The notes under the pieces were generated by a model. The model was not told where the DNA came from and did no database searches. It was given only the letters and a program-made list of their open reading frames with translations. The translations under genes were made by a program, and so were the position numbers. From positions 111,339,027-111,403,026 of the forward strand of contig NW_025335268.1 in the NCBI RefSeq assembly GCF_004798865.1: a stretch of 64,000 nt of DNA. Direction: 5' to 3'. Below are positions 11,224-26,200 of the stretch, piece by piece (position 1 is the stretch's first letter; each line of letters begins with the position of its first letter). The stretch is from Varanus komodoensis. Its lineage: Eukaryota; Chordata; Lepidosauria; Squamata; Varanidae.

Positions 11224-14200
11224 GTGAGTGGCATGGGAAAGAAAAGACGAAGGCAGCATAGGGTTTCAGGGATGGAGAGAGCGACCTCTCTTCCTTCCTC
11301 AGTTGCTGGTTGCCCATGCATGCATCTCCGCAATGCTCTGGCGGCAGCTGTAGCTTTTTTCTGCTTAGCTACGACCAGGTCAACCCTAATTCTGGAATGG
11401 AGCCCCTTCTCCAGTACCGACGTACGATTATATCGGGTCTCTTTCCGACCGCCCACTTCCGCATCATACTTTGCCGCTTTTCTCGGTCTTTATCGCTCTT
11501 TAGCTCTGTACTCCATTCCTTCTTTCCCGAGACGCCCCGCAGGTTCTTGAGGAAGACTGTAGTCCTGGGATTTTAATTATGACTAAAACATCCCTTTTAA
11601 TTTGAATGTCCATACATTTGTTTGGAACGCAGATTAACGCGTGCTTCCGCATTGGGGAGTCGCACTGAAATGTTATGGATGTTCCAGATGATGAAGTCTG
11701 CCATTTGTAATTCCTCTTGTGTTTTCCCATGGCTGCTGCCATCTTTCTTTGTCTATTTCATCTTACTGCAGCAAATTCATTAAGGGAAAAAGATGGAAGC
11801 ACCTTGCAATAACTTGTAGTATATACCAGGGCAATAGGACTTTTTAGGAATGATTATATCACTTCTGTTAATCAGCCATGTCTTAATTGTAAATCTAAAG
11901 AAAATAATCCTGGCAAAAAGGAAAGTCCAGAAGAAGAACTTCTAGCCAGTTTCAGAGGAAGGATGATCAGAAGATGCAGTATCAATCATTTTGCCTTGTC
12001 ACTCTGCATTAAAAGGACCAAATGAGGCAATTCTGTGTTTTCTTTTTCTAATAGAGGCTCTGTGCATGTGTCTGTGATTGGAATTGGAATCTTGTAAGAG
12101 GTTTTTTTCTCAGCTGCAGTCCTGATGAAATGACCCCCTTTTTGGCAGCGGCAGCTGTGTGTGTATTTTAAATACAGTCTAGGTGCATAGAAGCACACAT
12201 ACACAGGGGTGCAGAAAGTGTAGTTCTCCAAATGCAGTTGGACAGTGCATTTAACACAGCATGTAATTCACCCTTAAAACTGCAAAACTTAAGAGTCATT
12301 GTGGAATTCATTTGGTAAGATAGAGCTATTTCATAAAAAGGTATATCAACTTTACAATGGAATACATCGACTTTATGAATTGAATTTGGGAATGGCTCTT
12401 TTCAGGAAAGCCCTGCTAGCCATTCTCTCTCAAATTGGTTTCAGGATGTTAATCCTAGTTCAGGGTAGTTTCCAGGTTGCAAGGAAATGGTGACTAATTG
12501 TTATGGGCAGGACACAACAGGTTTGCCTTGCTGCTTTCTCCTGCATGATACAACACAGAGTGGAAATTGCATAAGCAAGTGGACAATATTCCAAACAATT
12601 ATATCTTCATTACATGTTTTGGGTTCAAAGAGCATGCACATTTTAAAAACCATAAAATGCCATCTTCTTTAAAGCAAGCAAAAATGTCATGAGGCTCCTC
12701 GTAGGCTAAAATATAAAGTCATATTAACTCTAACAGCACTTAATGTGCCCCGAGACTTTTTTTCTGCCACAGACTCAATGCAGCTATCTTTCTGTTAATG
12801 TTCAATAGGATGCTTAATATTTTCCTAGTGAACATTTGAAAGTTTAGCTGAGCAATCAAAGTACAAAACTAGAAGAAAGATGTTCCATTACATTTCTGTA
12901 GAGAATATCTTGTTCTTCTAGAAAACCTATTTCTCTGCCCTGCCCCCCTTCGAAAGTGATCCACTTTGATACCTAATTTGTCACTTTTCAAGCAGATTGA
13001 TTCAAACTGGCAAATAATCAGTGTTAAGTCAAGATGGAACTTTAAGTATAATTTATATGGCTATAAAGCAGCAAAGCAACACAGGTGCATGTGTAAAGAC
13101 CAATCATGTAGCCTGAGATTCCTTGGAAGTGTTTGCTTCCACTGTTCCTGTTGTCAAAAAAGCAAGCTGCTATGGTTAAAAATATCAAAGAATGTTTCCA
13201 TTTTGTTTGTCTGTGTGCATGCGAGCATGCATTTTGATTCACCAGCATGTAGCTACCTCATGGAGTAAACCAGTGGGTGTGAAGTTTTGTTTTTTCAATT
13301 AGAGGTCAGGAAATAGGGCAGTTCAGCTCTTTTGACCACTGATACTGCTTACATTTCTGCCATGTTTCTGAAGCAAATAACCTTACTTGGCTTCAGTGAT
13401 AACCTGGAAGATTAATCTGGTAATTCTGCATTCTAGCATGGCTGATCTATTGATTTATATCAAGGCAATTTGTGGTAGATTGGCAAGGATTTCTGATATG
13501 CAGTTGTCTGAAGCAGGCAACAGCTAAAAAGCTCCCTGTCCTGAAAGAAAAAATGTTGTTGTTGTTGTTGTTAGTTGCAAAGTCACGTCCAACCCATCGC
13601 GACCCCATGGACAACATTCCTCTAGGCTCTCCTGTGCTCCACCACCCCTCCGAGTCCACCCAAGCTCAGACTCACTGCTCCAGTGACTCCATCTAGTCAC
13701 CTCCTTCTCTGCTGTCCCCTTCTTCTTTTGCCATTAATCATTCCCAGCATCAGGGTTGTCTCCAGTGGGTTGTTCCTTCTCATTAGCTGGCCGAAGTATT
13801 TGAGTTTCTTCTTAAGTATCTGGCCTTCTAAAGAGCAGTCAGGGTTGATCTCCTCTAGGACTGACTGGTTTGATCTCCTTGCGGTCCAAGGGACTTGCAG
13901 GAGTCTCCCTCCAGTACTATAATTCAAAGGCCTCAATCCTTTCGCGCTCAGCCTTCCTTATGGTCCAACTTTCACAGCCATACATTGCAACTGGGAAAAC
14001 CATAGCTTTGACTGTATGAACTTTCATTGGCAGGTTGATGTCTTCTATTTAGTATCCTGTCTAGATTTGCCATAGCTCTGATGAAATAAAATGCTAGTGA
14101 GGGAGCAACACAGGAGTACGGTTTTGAGCAAAACGATTTGTGGGCATGATTCTTGCACAAATCATAAATTCCAGGACTGAGCATGTGTAGAGAGATACTC

Positions 14201-17200
14201 TGTTCTCTAAATTTAGTATGTGCCCCCCTGCTTGAGTTACCATTTTGCATCTAGCACCAATTGAAAGATGTTATGGTATTAGTTAAAAATATCCAAAATT
14301 AAAAGTAAATCCCAGAAGTCTGAACCACCAGTGCAGAAGGGGGTGAGTAGACCATCTTAAATGCTCCTGTTACAGGTAAGTCCCATTGACTTACAATATT
14401 GGAGCTTATCCAAGTGGATATGGTACTGCAGCCTGTTTTTCATGTTTCAAGTGTGATGGCCCATGCTCTTACTAGTGTATTTTACTCTGGGTGGCTGGAC
14501 AAGTGTCTGCTAAATGCCTTCCCTCTAAGGTCTGGCCTCTTTTGAGTCTTCATTCTTTAAGTCCTCTTAAAGTCTCTGCCAGTTTTCCTCCTATTTACCA
14601 TTGATCCTAGCAGTTTCCTTTCTTGTCCATTATCCAGATTCCCCCTAGGCCCTGAGTGAACTCCAGATATCAGAACTGGATTCTCATCACATACACAGTC
14701 CCACCCTGGCAGTCTAGGTCTCATCTTGGCACCCCCACCCATTTATCCCACAAGCACCACTGTGGACTTCGTTGGGCAAACCAGAATCCTCTAGAAACAG
14801 TCTCATATCCTCATTTGTGTTCCTCCTTACCTTCTGCTGTCCTCTTGACTTCAGCATGTGGACTCAGTAGCTGAGACCCTGAAGCACGGGACTCTGATTC
14901 GCAACAGGTTGTGCCAAACTGAATGGTTCAGTGACTGGAAGACTGAATGGCACAGTCAAGGACACCAGTTTTAGCATGACTTCTGGGACATGGAGATTGC
15001 CTTATGGAACAGAAGACAACCTTAGGCCTTGCTTTGAACTGAGTAGTACTCCTGCGTCTTTACCCTCCTCTTTCATCATGTTTGGTACTTGCATGAGAAA
15101 AGTTATTGTGAGTGTTGTGCCTTTTTCTCATCCCGTTTTTGGAATGCTTCTGCTCAAGGAAAATGCAAGTCATAAAATTTGTGTTCAGTCTTAGAGTAAA
15201 TGCACTGAAATGAATGGAACCTCAGTTAATCAGATAGAACTCATCGTCAGGCCAGCATCTGTTCCTTGCAAGCCTGAGTACATCCTGTCTTGCAGACAAA
15301 TGAATGAGAAAGAAGATAACTCCTCCTGCTCTTCCTTTGATTTATGTTTGGTTTAATTCTAGTCGCCTCCCCTTATTATGGAATAGTCTATTAGAAGAAG
15401 ACTCAGGTGGCCACCAATTATGCATGTTGGCATCACGTGTGTGCGTATTGGTAGTCCTCAGACCTTACTGCATTTCCTTTGAATAGTGTTGACACGTTGC
15501 ATAAAATTGTCTTGATCCTCAGTGCTGGAAAAAGCCTGATCACTCCCTAACTCCCTATAATGCAAAAGAATATTGACTTTATTAGCAGAAATCACTTCTA
15601 ACTAACACAATGTAATCTGTTTTCATTCAAGTTTTCATGTAATGTGACAACAAGGAAGATGGAAGATTTCACTGACATAAGGTTTTGGACATTAATTTTA
15701 TTTTCTTTATTCTCTAATGAAAGTCATAACAGATTTTCATGATTCCCAATTTCATGTCCGTAAAATAGTAATAAGTCTTTGGAATTACCTTAAATATTCC
15801 AACAATTACTGATTAACATATTTACCATTTTTGTTTTGGTCTTTTGCAGGGCTTTGAATATAGCCGTTGTGGAAATCCTACACGTGATTGTTTGGAAAAG
15901 GCTGTGGCAGCACTGGATGGTGCCAAGTATTGTAAGCTGTCAATATTTTAAATAAGAAAATAACAATTTTATGTGCTGGAAGATATGTGCTTGATGATCA
16001 TCATCTGGAATAATAATGAAAATAACAATAAATTAAATCATAGATTTATGACTAACTCTTAAATTTCCTGTTATATTATGCATTAGTACAGCTGCATTGT
16101 TTTGCTAAACTTTATTAGTGTTTTTGTCCACTATATTAAGGTATTTGCTAATCCACATTTTCAGAAGCACAATATCTAGGATATGAAATGATGAATATAA
16201 TATAACCATGTACAGCTCCATAGTTTAATGTTTTTCTAGTGCCTGGAAATGTTAGGTAGGGTTCATTTGTTAGTTTCTAGAGAAAACTACTGTACTAACT
16301 TTGGAGTCAGTGCCCCTAATCTAAGGGTGGGCAGCTTTGGAAGTTCTGGAGGCCATGCTTGCCTTTCAGCTGCCCCCCATTCCACCACAGGCTGCAGTTG
16401 GCAGGATAACCTGAAAATAAATTTTTAAAATTGTGTCCATAACGGCTGCAGAACACCAAAATAGTCAAATTTAGCTGACCTGCAAACAAACTTTGACACT
16501 TTTATTATTTATTTATTTATTTAAAACATTTTTATGCCACCCCCATCGCAACAAAGCCTCGGGGCGGCTTACAAAAAAAAAACAAAGTTATACAATAAAA
16601 ATATTAAAACCCGGTGCATCTCGGCTTAAAAATTTTAAAATCCTACACAATAAATTAACACTTAAAATAAGTTTTAAATAAAAAGGTCTTAGCCTGGCGC
16701 CGAAAAACAAATAACGACGGTGCCAGGCGGACCTCTCTGGGGACTTTCTGAAACTTTTGGTTTCAGAATTTTGGAAACATCCTATATGTGACCTTTTTGC
16801 TACTCTGCGGTGCTACAGACAGCAATACACACAAGCACAAACATACACACAAGGGGAATGCAGCGGCAGAGCTGCATGCTGCCATCGCTACCCCTATCTA
16901 ATCCCAGATGGTATTCTTGGATGCATTCACAGTACATGCTTTCTTGTGCTCAGAAGTTGAAGATTGTCACAGTTCATGTAAAGTTCAAAAATATTGAAGA
17001 ATAATTTAGTTTCTTTATCAGCTTTGTTTTGTGTTTCTCTCTGCCCACCCCACCTAGGTTTAGCATATGCTTCTGGATTAGCAGCTACTCTGAACATTGC
17101 CCACCTACTGAAAGCAGGAGATACAATTGTTTGTACAGATGATGTCTATGGAGGTGAGTGGTGTGTCTGTTTATGGTAGGTTTTAACTGTCCTAATTATA

Positions 17201-20200
17201 ATTTCTTGGGTTGCAGCACAGAAGCTTTTAAGCAATGTTAGATATAAACATGTGAAGTCAAGCTATCCCTTGATGAAGGCAGCATCTTTGAGGAAAATGT
17301 GAACTTCATTAGCCACCTCAGGTCAAATACTGCAGATGGAGTTTTCATATCACTTCAGGCATGGTAGTTTTTAGATGGAAAAAACTTGCATTCTGCTATG
17401 AATCTGCAATCGGTGTCCATGCATTTGTGAATCAGCCCTGAGCCTCGCTGACTACACTGCCCCCCGGTTCCTTTTTATATGGTGTATATGCCGCAGAAAC
17501 TATAAATACCAGCTTTAGCTATGTCAGGAACCAACACTAATAGATCTTTCAAAACACATGGATTTTCTTGACCATACTGCACCTGCCCTGCTCTGGAAAT
17601 TGATTGATTTCTGCACATTTTCTTTAGTTTGATGTGTTTTGAAATATTAGGATTGGTTCAGATGTTAATCTTCCAAACCACTGCTGTAGAGAGCTGGGAA
17701 TGCTCATAAAACCCCAAGCACTGAGGCTTACAAATTTTGCAAAGTCCAGGAGATCTTAGTTTTTTCACACCACTCTGCATTTTAGCTAAGCAATCATTTT
17801 TGGGCATATTGCTGAGGCTCTTTGGAACTGCATCTCTGATCTTGGATCTGGGAACCTGAATTATCTTGATCTCCCAGAGGCTTTAGGATTGCTCTCTTAA
17901 TCAGTTAAACACTTTCTCTTTATTTCAAACCATCATTTGCCATTAAATCTGGACCAAACTATGAGTTGTGCTTGCCTTCAGAACTAAGATTGAATTGGTT
18001 TTTGATTCTGATTTGAAGAACTATTGCCAACCCACTTCTCTGGCTGAACTGTAAAAACAGCCTGTGGGTTGCATTAAAGAAGAAATAACTTATATGCTTC
18101 TGTGTGGAAGGAAGAGGGAGTTTCTAAGTCCATAGCTTTCTCATGCAATGCCTTTGGACTATGTCAGCACCTTTTGAACGGTTTAGCTTTTTTAAACCTA
18201 AATTTAAACAAAAACAAATTTAATTGTAATTTTACATTGTGCAGTTGGGGTAGTATGCTATTTGCCAGTCTTCTTTTAGCAACTTAGTTCATTTCTTCTA
18301 GTTTCCTTGTTTCCCATCTGTACAAGTGAGTTCTGGGCCATAGTAGCCCAGGGCCACAGTGGATTACATATCAGTCCATGCATCTTTGTGCTTTCCCCAG
18401 AGGTTGCTATTCTAGGTCTCATATCTGTGTGTCCAGGGCCTAGAGCAGCCCTAGAAAAATGAATTTCTATTTTCTCAGGAATGGAACTTGTTCATAACCT
18501 GGAAAATGCCTCTAAATACAATCTGGTGCAAATCATAAAGATTGGTATCTTGATATCCTAGGTACAAACAGGTATTTCCGGAATATAGCAACAGAGATGG
18601 GTCTGAAAGTTGCTTTTGTTGACTGTAGCAGACTGGAATGCCTTGAGGCTGCAATCACACCAGAGACCAAGGTAACAGAGGAATCTTCAGGAAGCAGGGT
18701 TCTTAGCATGCCTAGAATTATTTTCTTCTATCAGCTCTGTTCAATGTATAGAAGCCAATGACTTAGGATGTTTGGCCATGGTTTTTCAAAACCAAAGTGT
18801 AGGAGAAAGAGTGAAGTGATATAATGCATACCTCCTTACACTAGCTGCCTGGAACAGGCTCTTGTGGCTAGTGACTTCTTTGGCAATATCTGATGACTAT
18901 TTGCCAATGTAAGCATGTACAGTATGGCCTGGTTTTCATATAATGCTAACCAATGATTTATTTAACCCATGTTTTGTTGCCCTGTTTAAGGATTGTCTGG
19001 CAGATGGTTGAAGACCTTTTCTCCCCTGCAGAGGAAGGCAGGATATGCTCCAATGGAGCAAAGCTCAGGGAACCAAGGTTCAATTTTGATGCCTGGAAGC
19101 ACTTCCTGACAGTTAGGACCCCGAGGGTGTGGAATGGGCTTCCCTGGGAGGTGGTTGAGGCCCCATCGATGAGGGTGTTCAAGGATAGGCTGGACATGCA
19201 CATGGTAGGCATGTCGTGAGCGGAGCTGGCTGGAGCTGAGGGTCAGACTAGATGGCCAAAGAGACCCCTTCTGACTCGCTCTGTTTCTATGTGTTTTCCC
19301 TCAGTCCTTGGGTTGCCCCCCTCTTCCTTCACAGCACAGGCATATAGAACACCTGAGATCTGGCTGTATTTTATTTTTTACTGCTCTTGCATTCCACTTC
19401 TGCAGACTGACAAAAAACCCCATGCCACTTTGATTCATACCTAATAACAATCAATGGTTTAAACCACCCAGAGTTCGCAACCCAACAATACACAATGCAT
19501 TTCCTTTCTGAGTTGGTTGTGGTAAGTAAACCATGGTTTGTTAGTGCAGCTATATCCACACATGGCAATCCAGAATTCAGCAACCTAAACCCATGGATTA
19601 GCATTGTGCACAAACTAGGCTTATTAGCGGAGTTCAGTAATGTGTCAGGATAAAAACCAATGAGAAAAATTGTCTCTTGTCAAATGCAGTGTGATAAGTA
19701 TTGCAGGATGATATTTAGATGCAGTTTAAAGTTGCTTGAGAGATTTTCATAGGAATCTATAACACTGGTGAAAAAAAAATGCAGATAAGGACCTTAATCC
19801 AAAGGAAGTCTCAAAGGGCAGGTTTCTGCAAGCTAGTAATACTCGAGCAAATACATTCTGGTAAGAATACAGTGTATTTGTACACTGAGAAGAAAACAAA
19901 CAACTTTCAGTTCCTTGCTTAAATGGTAGGACCGTCTACACAATGTGCATTCTATAACTCCAGCCTACATACTCTTGGCTTGCATCTAGATGGCTGAAGA
20001 TGAAACTGAAGCATTTGGTGCACAGGATCACAAGTCTAGGAGTCTCTTTCTGAGGAATCTCTTGTTATAACCAATATGCCATACTGAATTTGCAACAATA
20101 ATTGAACAATACATGCAGGGAAATTGTGATGAGCAAAATGGGTTTGCATGTGCATAAAAGAGAAAGGTCCAAATAAATCCCTTTTCAATTTACTTCATTT

Positions 20201-23200
20201 TACAAATATGAGGAAGGAATATAATCATAATCCAAAATTTTGTTGATAGCAATGTTTTCAAATAATATACATTTATGTGTCATGTCTTTTCAATTCAACA
20301 GCTTGTCTGGATTGAAACACCCACAAATCCAATGTTGAAAGTTATTGACATTCAAGGGTGTGCAAACATTGTCCATAAACACAAAGGAGTTATTTTAGCA
20401 GTAGACAATACCTTTATGTCTGCATATTTTCAGGTAAGTCGATTATCCAGTGCTCCCTTGGAAATGCTTTACAGGTTGTTCTTTTTTTCTTTTTTCCAAG
20501 AGAGGGAGGGAGGGAGAGACAGACAGACAGACCATGGAATTGATTATATGTGTGTAATACATACATAGATTGCACTGTGTCCATACAAAATAGAGGGTTT
20601 AAACGCTGTGATGCAAAGTCTGTAATTTAGTGACTTCTTTGAAAGCAGGAACACCTGTCGTAGTTAATAGTAATGCTGCATAGAGACATTCCTGAAAAAT
20701 AAATGGGCAGTAAAATGGAGGGACCTTAATCCCATGCAATTAGAATTCTGAAAATGATGGGGGATGTAATCTAGCCCATTTTCTCATTTTAATCTTTCAT
20801 GATCAAACATTCCTAATAGAAAAGTCAATATAATGGAGGAAAACAACAGCCAGTGATCCAGATTGCAGTATGCCAGGAGCAAAGAGCGGAAGAGAATAAG
20901 ACATATCATGTTGGTTACAGTATTTCCAGGAGAAGAAAACATTGAATATACAACAGAACAGACCCTAATGATGAAACAAAGCATGATTCAATATTAATTC
21001 TCCATGGATATTTAGGGAAAAGAGAAAAAGCAGCCTGTTTAATGCCATTTCTGTTTCTACCCTAATAATAATAATATTTATATCCTGCCTTTTTCTTTTA
21101 AAGAACTCAAAGCGGCTTTCATTCTCCTCCTCCTCCTGCCCTTAGTATTACCACCACAATAGCAACCCTGTTGGCCTGAGAGTTGGTTTCATGGCTTTGT
21201 GGGGCTAGAACCCAGATCACCTGAGTCCCAGTTGTGCATTCTTAACCTTTACACCACACTGACTCTCATTGTATTAACCAATCATAGCAGCAGGGCACTT
21301 AAGCACTAGTCCATCTGTCTAATAACCCATATTCACAATATTATGAAATAATTTTCCCCACACCTTCTTAGGCTCTCCTTTCATTTTCCTGTGGTGCAGT
21401 TGTCTTGGAAGAGAACTTACACAGTAAAATGGTTTATTATATTCTACAGAGAGCTAGAAAGTGAGATATAGGAAACAGATGAAGTTTCAGCTGGAGGAGC
21501 CTGTTTCTGCTCTCATCAAAACAAGGTAGCTGCCATTTAAAAAGAAAACCAGGCGTACAACATCTTGGTATACCTGCGGTGCAAAAGAAGAGCACATGAG
21601 GTGCCCTGGTGCCTCTTCTATAAAAGTTTTTCTGTAGAAAGGCTGTATATGCTGTAGCACCAGTGAGGACGTCATGTCATCCTGTGTATTTTGTTTATCA
21701 CACTGGTTTTTTGCCATTTATACAAAGAGCTTTTGGCAGTCTGTCCCATTTTAGCCGCACAGTTTTAAGGAATGAAAGACTCAAGCAGAAGTACTTGTCC
21801 CAGACCATATAGGAAACTTCATGGTTAAATGGAAAGTTGAACCTGCTCCTTCAATTTGAACTTGCTCCTTCCTATCTAACACGATTTACTGTAGCACACT
21901 GATTTTCTTTGGCCAAGTTCTTCACACACCTTTGTTAAAATCTGTACCTTCTAGGAAAAGATAGGGGATGGAGGGCTGAGTTCTCCTCGTGCTGGGCCCT
22001 TGAAGTTAGCTCAGAATCCAACAGTGCATGAGTGAATGCCTGCTTGTGCAACCTCCTTTTCATCTAGTCACCCAGTCTCCCCCCACAACCAACCAAAATT
22101 TGCACTGGATGGTCCCCTAGCCCTCCAGTGCAGAACAGAATAGAACAGGAGTTGGAAGGGGCCTATGAGGCCATCAAGTCCAGCCCCCTGTTCTGTTTTC
22201 ACATGTGGTCACCCGTCTGGCTGCAGGCCCACGCCTTTCCAGCTTAATAAAGGTGGCTTGACATACTAATTCAATGTATAGCTATTCAGGCCCATGTTGG
22301 GGAGCATAGTGGGGGGCTGAAGGGGGAAATTGTCCCCCTCCCCATTCTTTCATTGGGATGACTGATTGGATTCCCCTATTCAGGTCCCATTTGTTTGCTT
22401 TTAATCCTTTTGTCTGACTTGTTCTTGGCCCAGCCGGTATTTCATCTCACCCCCAATCAGACTTTTTACACAAGAGCTTTTATTGCTCATGTACTTAGAG
22501 AGTACAAACAGTGGGTGGCAAAGTGTCCATGGGATTCATAAGTAATTTCTCAGAGAGTCCATCTGCTTACGCTTTATATTGGGGACATTTCTACAATACT
22601 CTGCTTTCAACTGTGGTATGTAAGTATATCTTAGTAGCCACTATATAAAACTCATTTGATTCTTTAAACAGAAAAATTAAATGAATTCCTTGTATTTTTT
22701 TTCTTCTTTAGCGTCCTCTGGCTTTAGGAGCAGACATCTGTATGTACTCAGCAACTAAATACATGAATGGTAAGTTTCTGGATGCTACATAAAGCTTGTG
22801 TGTTACATTGAATTGTCTTTACAAAGCAGAGAGATGCCTTTTGTACTGGTAGTGTTCCTTTTACCATATTTTAATTTCCTTCCTGTCACATGGTGGGAAG
22901 CTGTTTGAGACAGGTTGAGAGTTGTAGAATTTTTTCTGTCCAGATATGCAAAGAATTGTGCCCTAAGCAGTTTTATGGTGGCATCCATAAAAACAGGCTA
23001 CATTTGCCTTATTCCAGCAAAGCATATGTACACAGTAATATGGTCTAGCCTGGTTTTCCTTCTAGGATATTCTTCTGATGTTTCTTTAACTTAATACCAC
23101 AAGGCAGTATTCCATTTGAATATGCACTTTCTAAATGAGGAATGACTTTCTGTGAAAGCTTGCTAAATTCTCTTTATTCTCCCAGGAGAAAAACAGTTTT

Positions 23201-26200
23201 TCAAAAGTATATTGTTTGCATGCAAAACATTAGGCCTGAGAGATTTCCTTCAGGTATCCCTGAGGGCCCAAATGCAACCAATGTTTATCTGAACCATTTT
23301 TCCTTCAAACGGCATGCAGGAATCCTGAATCTTAAATAGCTTTATTAATATTATTGCCCAAATGGGGTTCTCTACAGAGCTCAAGCCCTTTTCATGTGTG
23401 AATCACATGAAGGTGTACCCTGCAAAAGGACTGTACTTCTATGCCCTCTCCTGAGGTGATGCAGCTTCTTGGCCCTGCCCTCATTAGGCTTGGCTTGGTT
23501 GCGGACTTCCTGCAAAAAAGCCCCTTCCAAGCATGTTGGCTTGTATCCCCCACCATTTGCAGCATCGGGATGGTGGGTGTTCTAGTCCAACAATTCTAGA
23601 GAGCACCCAGTTAGGAAAGACTCATGTAAGCCATACCAGAGGTATATTATATACTATTACCACCTTCTCCAATCTGGGGTCTGTCCAGATGCTTTGGGCT
23701 GCAGCTCCCAGCATATCCTAATGGTTGGCCACGGTAGCTAGGTGGAATGGAAGTTGGTTCTGGAAAGCACCAGGTCGTGGAAGGCCGCTTTCATTTTGAG
23801 AGTATTACATGCAAACACACTTCAGCCTTTGGTTCTAGGAAGATGGAACTGTTTAAGCAGTAATGTCATGCTTAGAATTGCACAAGAGGAATAGAAGAAC
23901 AAGAAAATGATGAAAAAAGGAAAGGACGACCATAAACCCCATGTCTTTTCTACTTAAATGAGCAATGAACCATTTCTTTTCCCTTTGCTTTCTTGTATTT
24001 CAGGTCACAGTGATGTTGTAATGGGATTGGTTTCAGTAAATGATGATGACCTCCATAATAGGCTCAGATTCTTGCAATATTGTAAGTATGAATTGAATAT
24101 ACACAAAACCATTATGCGATGTATGTAAGGTTCCCAAACTCTGTCCATGCAAATTGAGAAATATGTTTTTGCGTTTTTAAGTAAAGCACCCATGCCTGAC
24201 ACTTATTCACAACCCCACTTTCCTTGTAGTAAAGATATTGCAACATTTTAAATTAAATCTTTCTTTTATTGCAAACCAGCATATTCCCATAGAAGTTCAT
24301 TTCCACTGCCTTTGTGTTTTTAAAGCCTTTTTAAAGTGCTGCCCTACATGACAGAAAGAAAGACAAGAATAGTAAAGCTGTAAACTTTGTGTTGCAGGGA
24401 AAGGGAAAACTTTTAAAATGATGCAAGATCTGGCTCACCTGCCAGTTTTGTTGTTTGTTTCATATGTCAACGTGGTTGCAGTGAGTTCCAGTTTTTGACC
24501 TGGACCAGCAGTGCAGAATGTGCATTTATGTCTCAGCCATTTTTACCTTAACCTCAGTTAGCTTTGCTCGGGGAAAGGATGGGTGCAGTATGGGTACCTG
24601 TATTGCAACTGTTTGCCCAGGCTTAGCCTGAGACATTTTGCTTCCTCAGCCAGACTAGCAAATAGTACCTCCCATATCTGCAAGTCAATACACATCGTAC
24701 CCAAGGCTGGCAAAGCTGATTGCTGCACCTGAAACAATGCAACTTGCAGGCAGTTCTCCCTGGGAGTAAAAATAGATTAAGAGGAAAAATAATATAACCT
24801 ATCATTTTCATGACATTCTGAGTCAGGTGCCTGAGGCAGGAGCCTCGCTCTGCCCACTGATAGGGCCAGTCCTCTGACCTATTTTCCAGTGCTGCAGGAT
24901 GTGGAACAGCATAGAATAGGTGCTGGTATCCCATTGGTCTAAGCTTGGCTGAGGCCATCAGGAGTCATACCTGAACTGTGACTGGAATGTATTCACTAAA
25001 TTAATGTCCTGATTGAGGTCTGTGTGCTCAGGTGGAAAAGGTGGGACCTAAAGTGTAGAAAGATGCTTCTGTATTGCCCAAGCCAAGGCAGAAGACTCCA
25101 GTTTTCTAAAATGTATATCAAGCCTGGACAATCCAGAGGATTCATATTCTTTGCCACATGGAGAGTCTGAAGTTGTACCTTGACAAGAGTGGTGTAGTGG
25201 TTAACATGTTGGACCAGGAGCCAGGAAACCCAAGTTTAAATGCATTCAGCCATGATATTCACTGAGTAAGCTTGGGTCCATCAATACCTCTTAAACAAGC
25301 CCACTTCATATTCTCCTGGAGCTGCTGTGAGGATAAAAAGTATGGGAAGAGGGAAAAAACCAAGTATACAAGTACTACTTTGAGATCCTTGAGGGAAGGG
25401 ATGAGTAAGAAAAATACAATTAGCAATTCATATCACTATTTCCTTCTGTTCCAGAAGAAGACTCTGAGAGCTGAGCAAGCATAAAAGTACTTTCACTAGC
25501 AGCCCAGCCTCTGACCTTGAGATTAACAGTTCAAACTCCAAAATCCCATTTTTGTCACAATGCCACCAGAGTGCTGCCTTTTAATTGTTTTGATTAAAAC
25601 TCCATTAAGCTGGGTATCTTACTCCAAACCTACTATTTTGATGGGCAGGCAGAACTGCAGTGCTTGGTTTCTCGGTATACTTAATCCTGCCTGGATGGGA
25701 GAGCTTCGGGTTGCTGTCCAGTTAGAGGGCACCAGGTTGAGGAAGCCTGACCTAACCCAAAGGGGTAACTAGGCCATGAGCAGGGGTGATTTCTATGTCT
25801 TCTTTTGCAGCCATTGGAGCAGTTCCATCTCCTTTTGACTGCTTCCTTTGTAATCGGGGTTTAAAGACACTGCCGATCCGCATGAAACAGCATTTCCACA
25901 ACGCGCTAGCTGTAGCCCGATACCTTGAATCAGACCCAAGAGTTAAAAAGGTCATTTTCCCTGGTATGTTGAGTTCACAGAACCTGGAAGTCTCTGAAGA
26001 ATTCCTGTGATGCAAATGCGGTGGGCCATAGTGGGAGAAGACCAGTTGCATGATTGAAGTGGCAATCCTTTGCCTATCTGCTTGGGGGAAAAGAAACTCA
26101 GCAGGGCTTCCTTCTAAATCGACATATGTACACTTGGGATGTAAATAAATTCTTTGAAGCCTGGTTTGGAAACTCAGATAACTGATTAAAGGCAGGAAGA

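Larger units (their letters stand above)
20434..22711. other. CTH intron 5
   Basis: 2.3-kb phase 0 intron holding an antisense CORE/MIR-like SINE (21076-21268) and an antisense CR1 end (22132-22235). A short GGGA/GACA-rich simple repeat lies near 20503-20530. Confidence 0.85.
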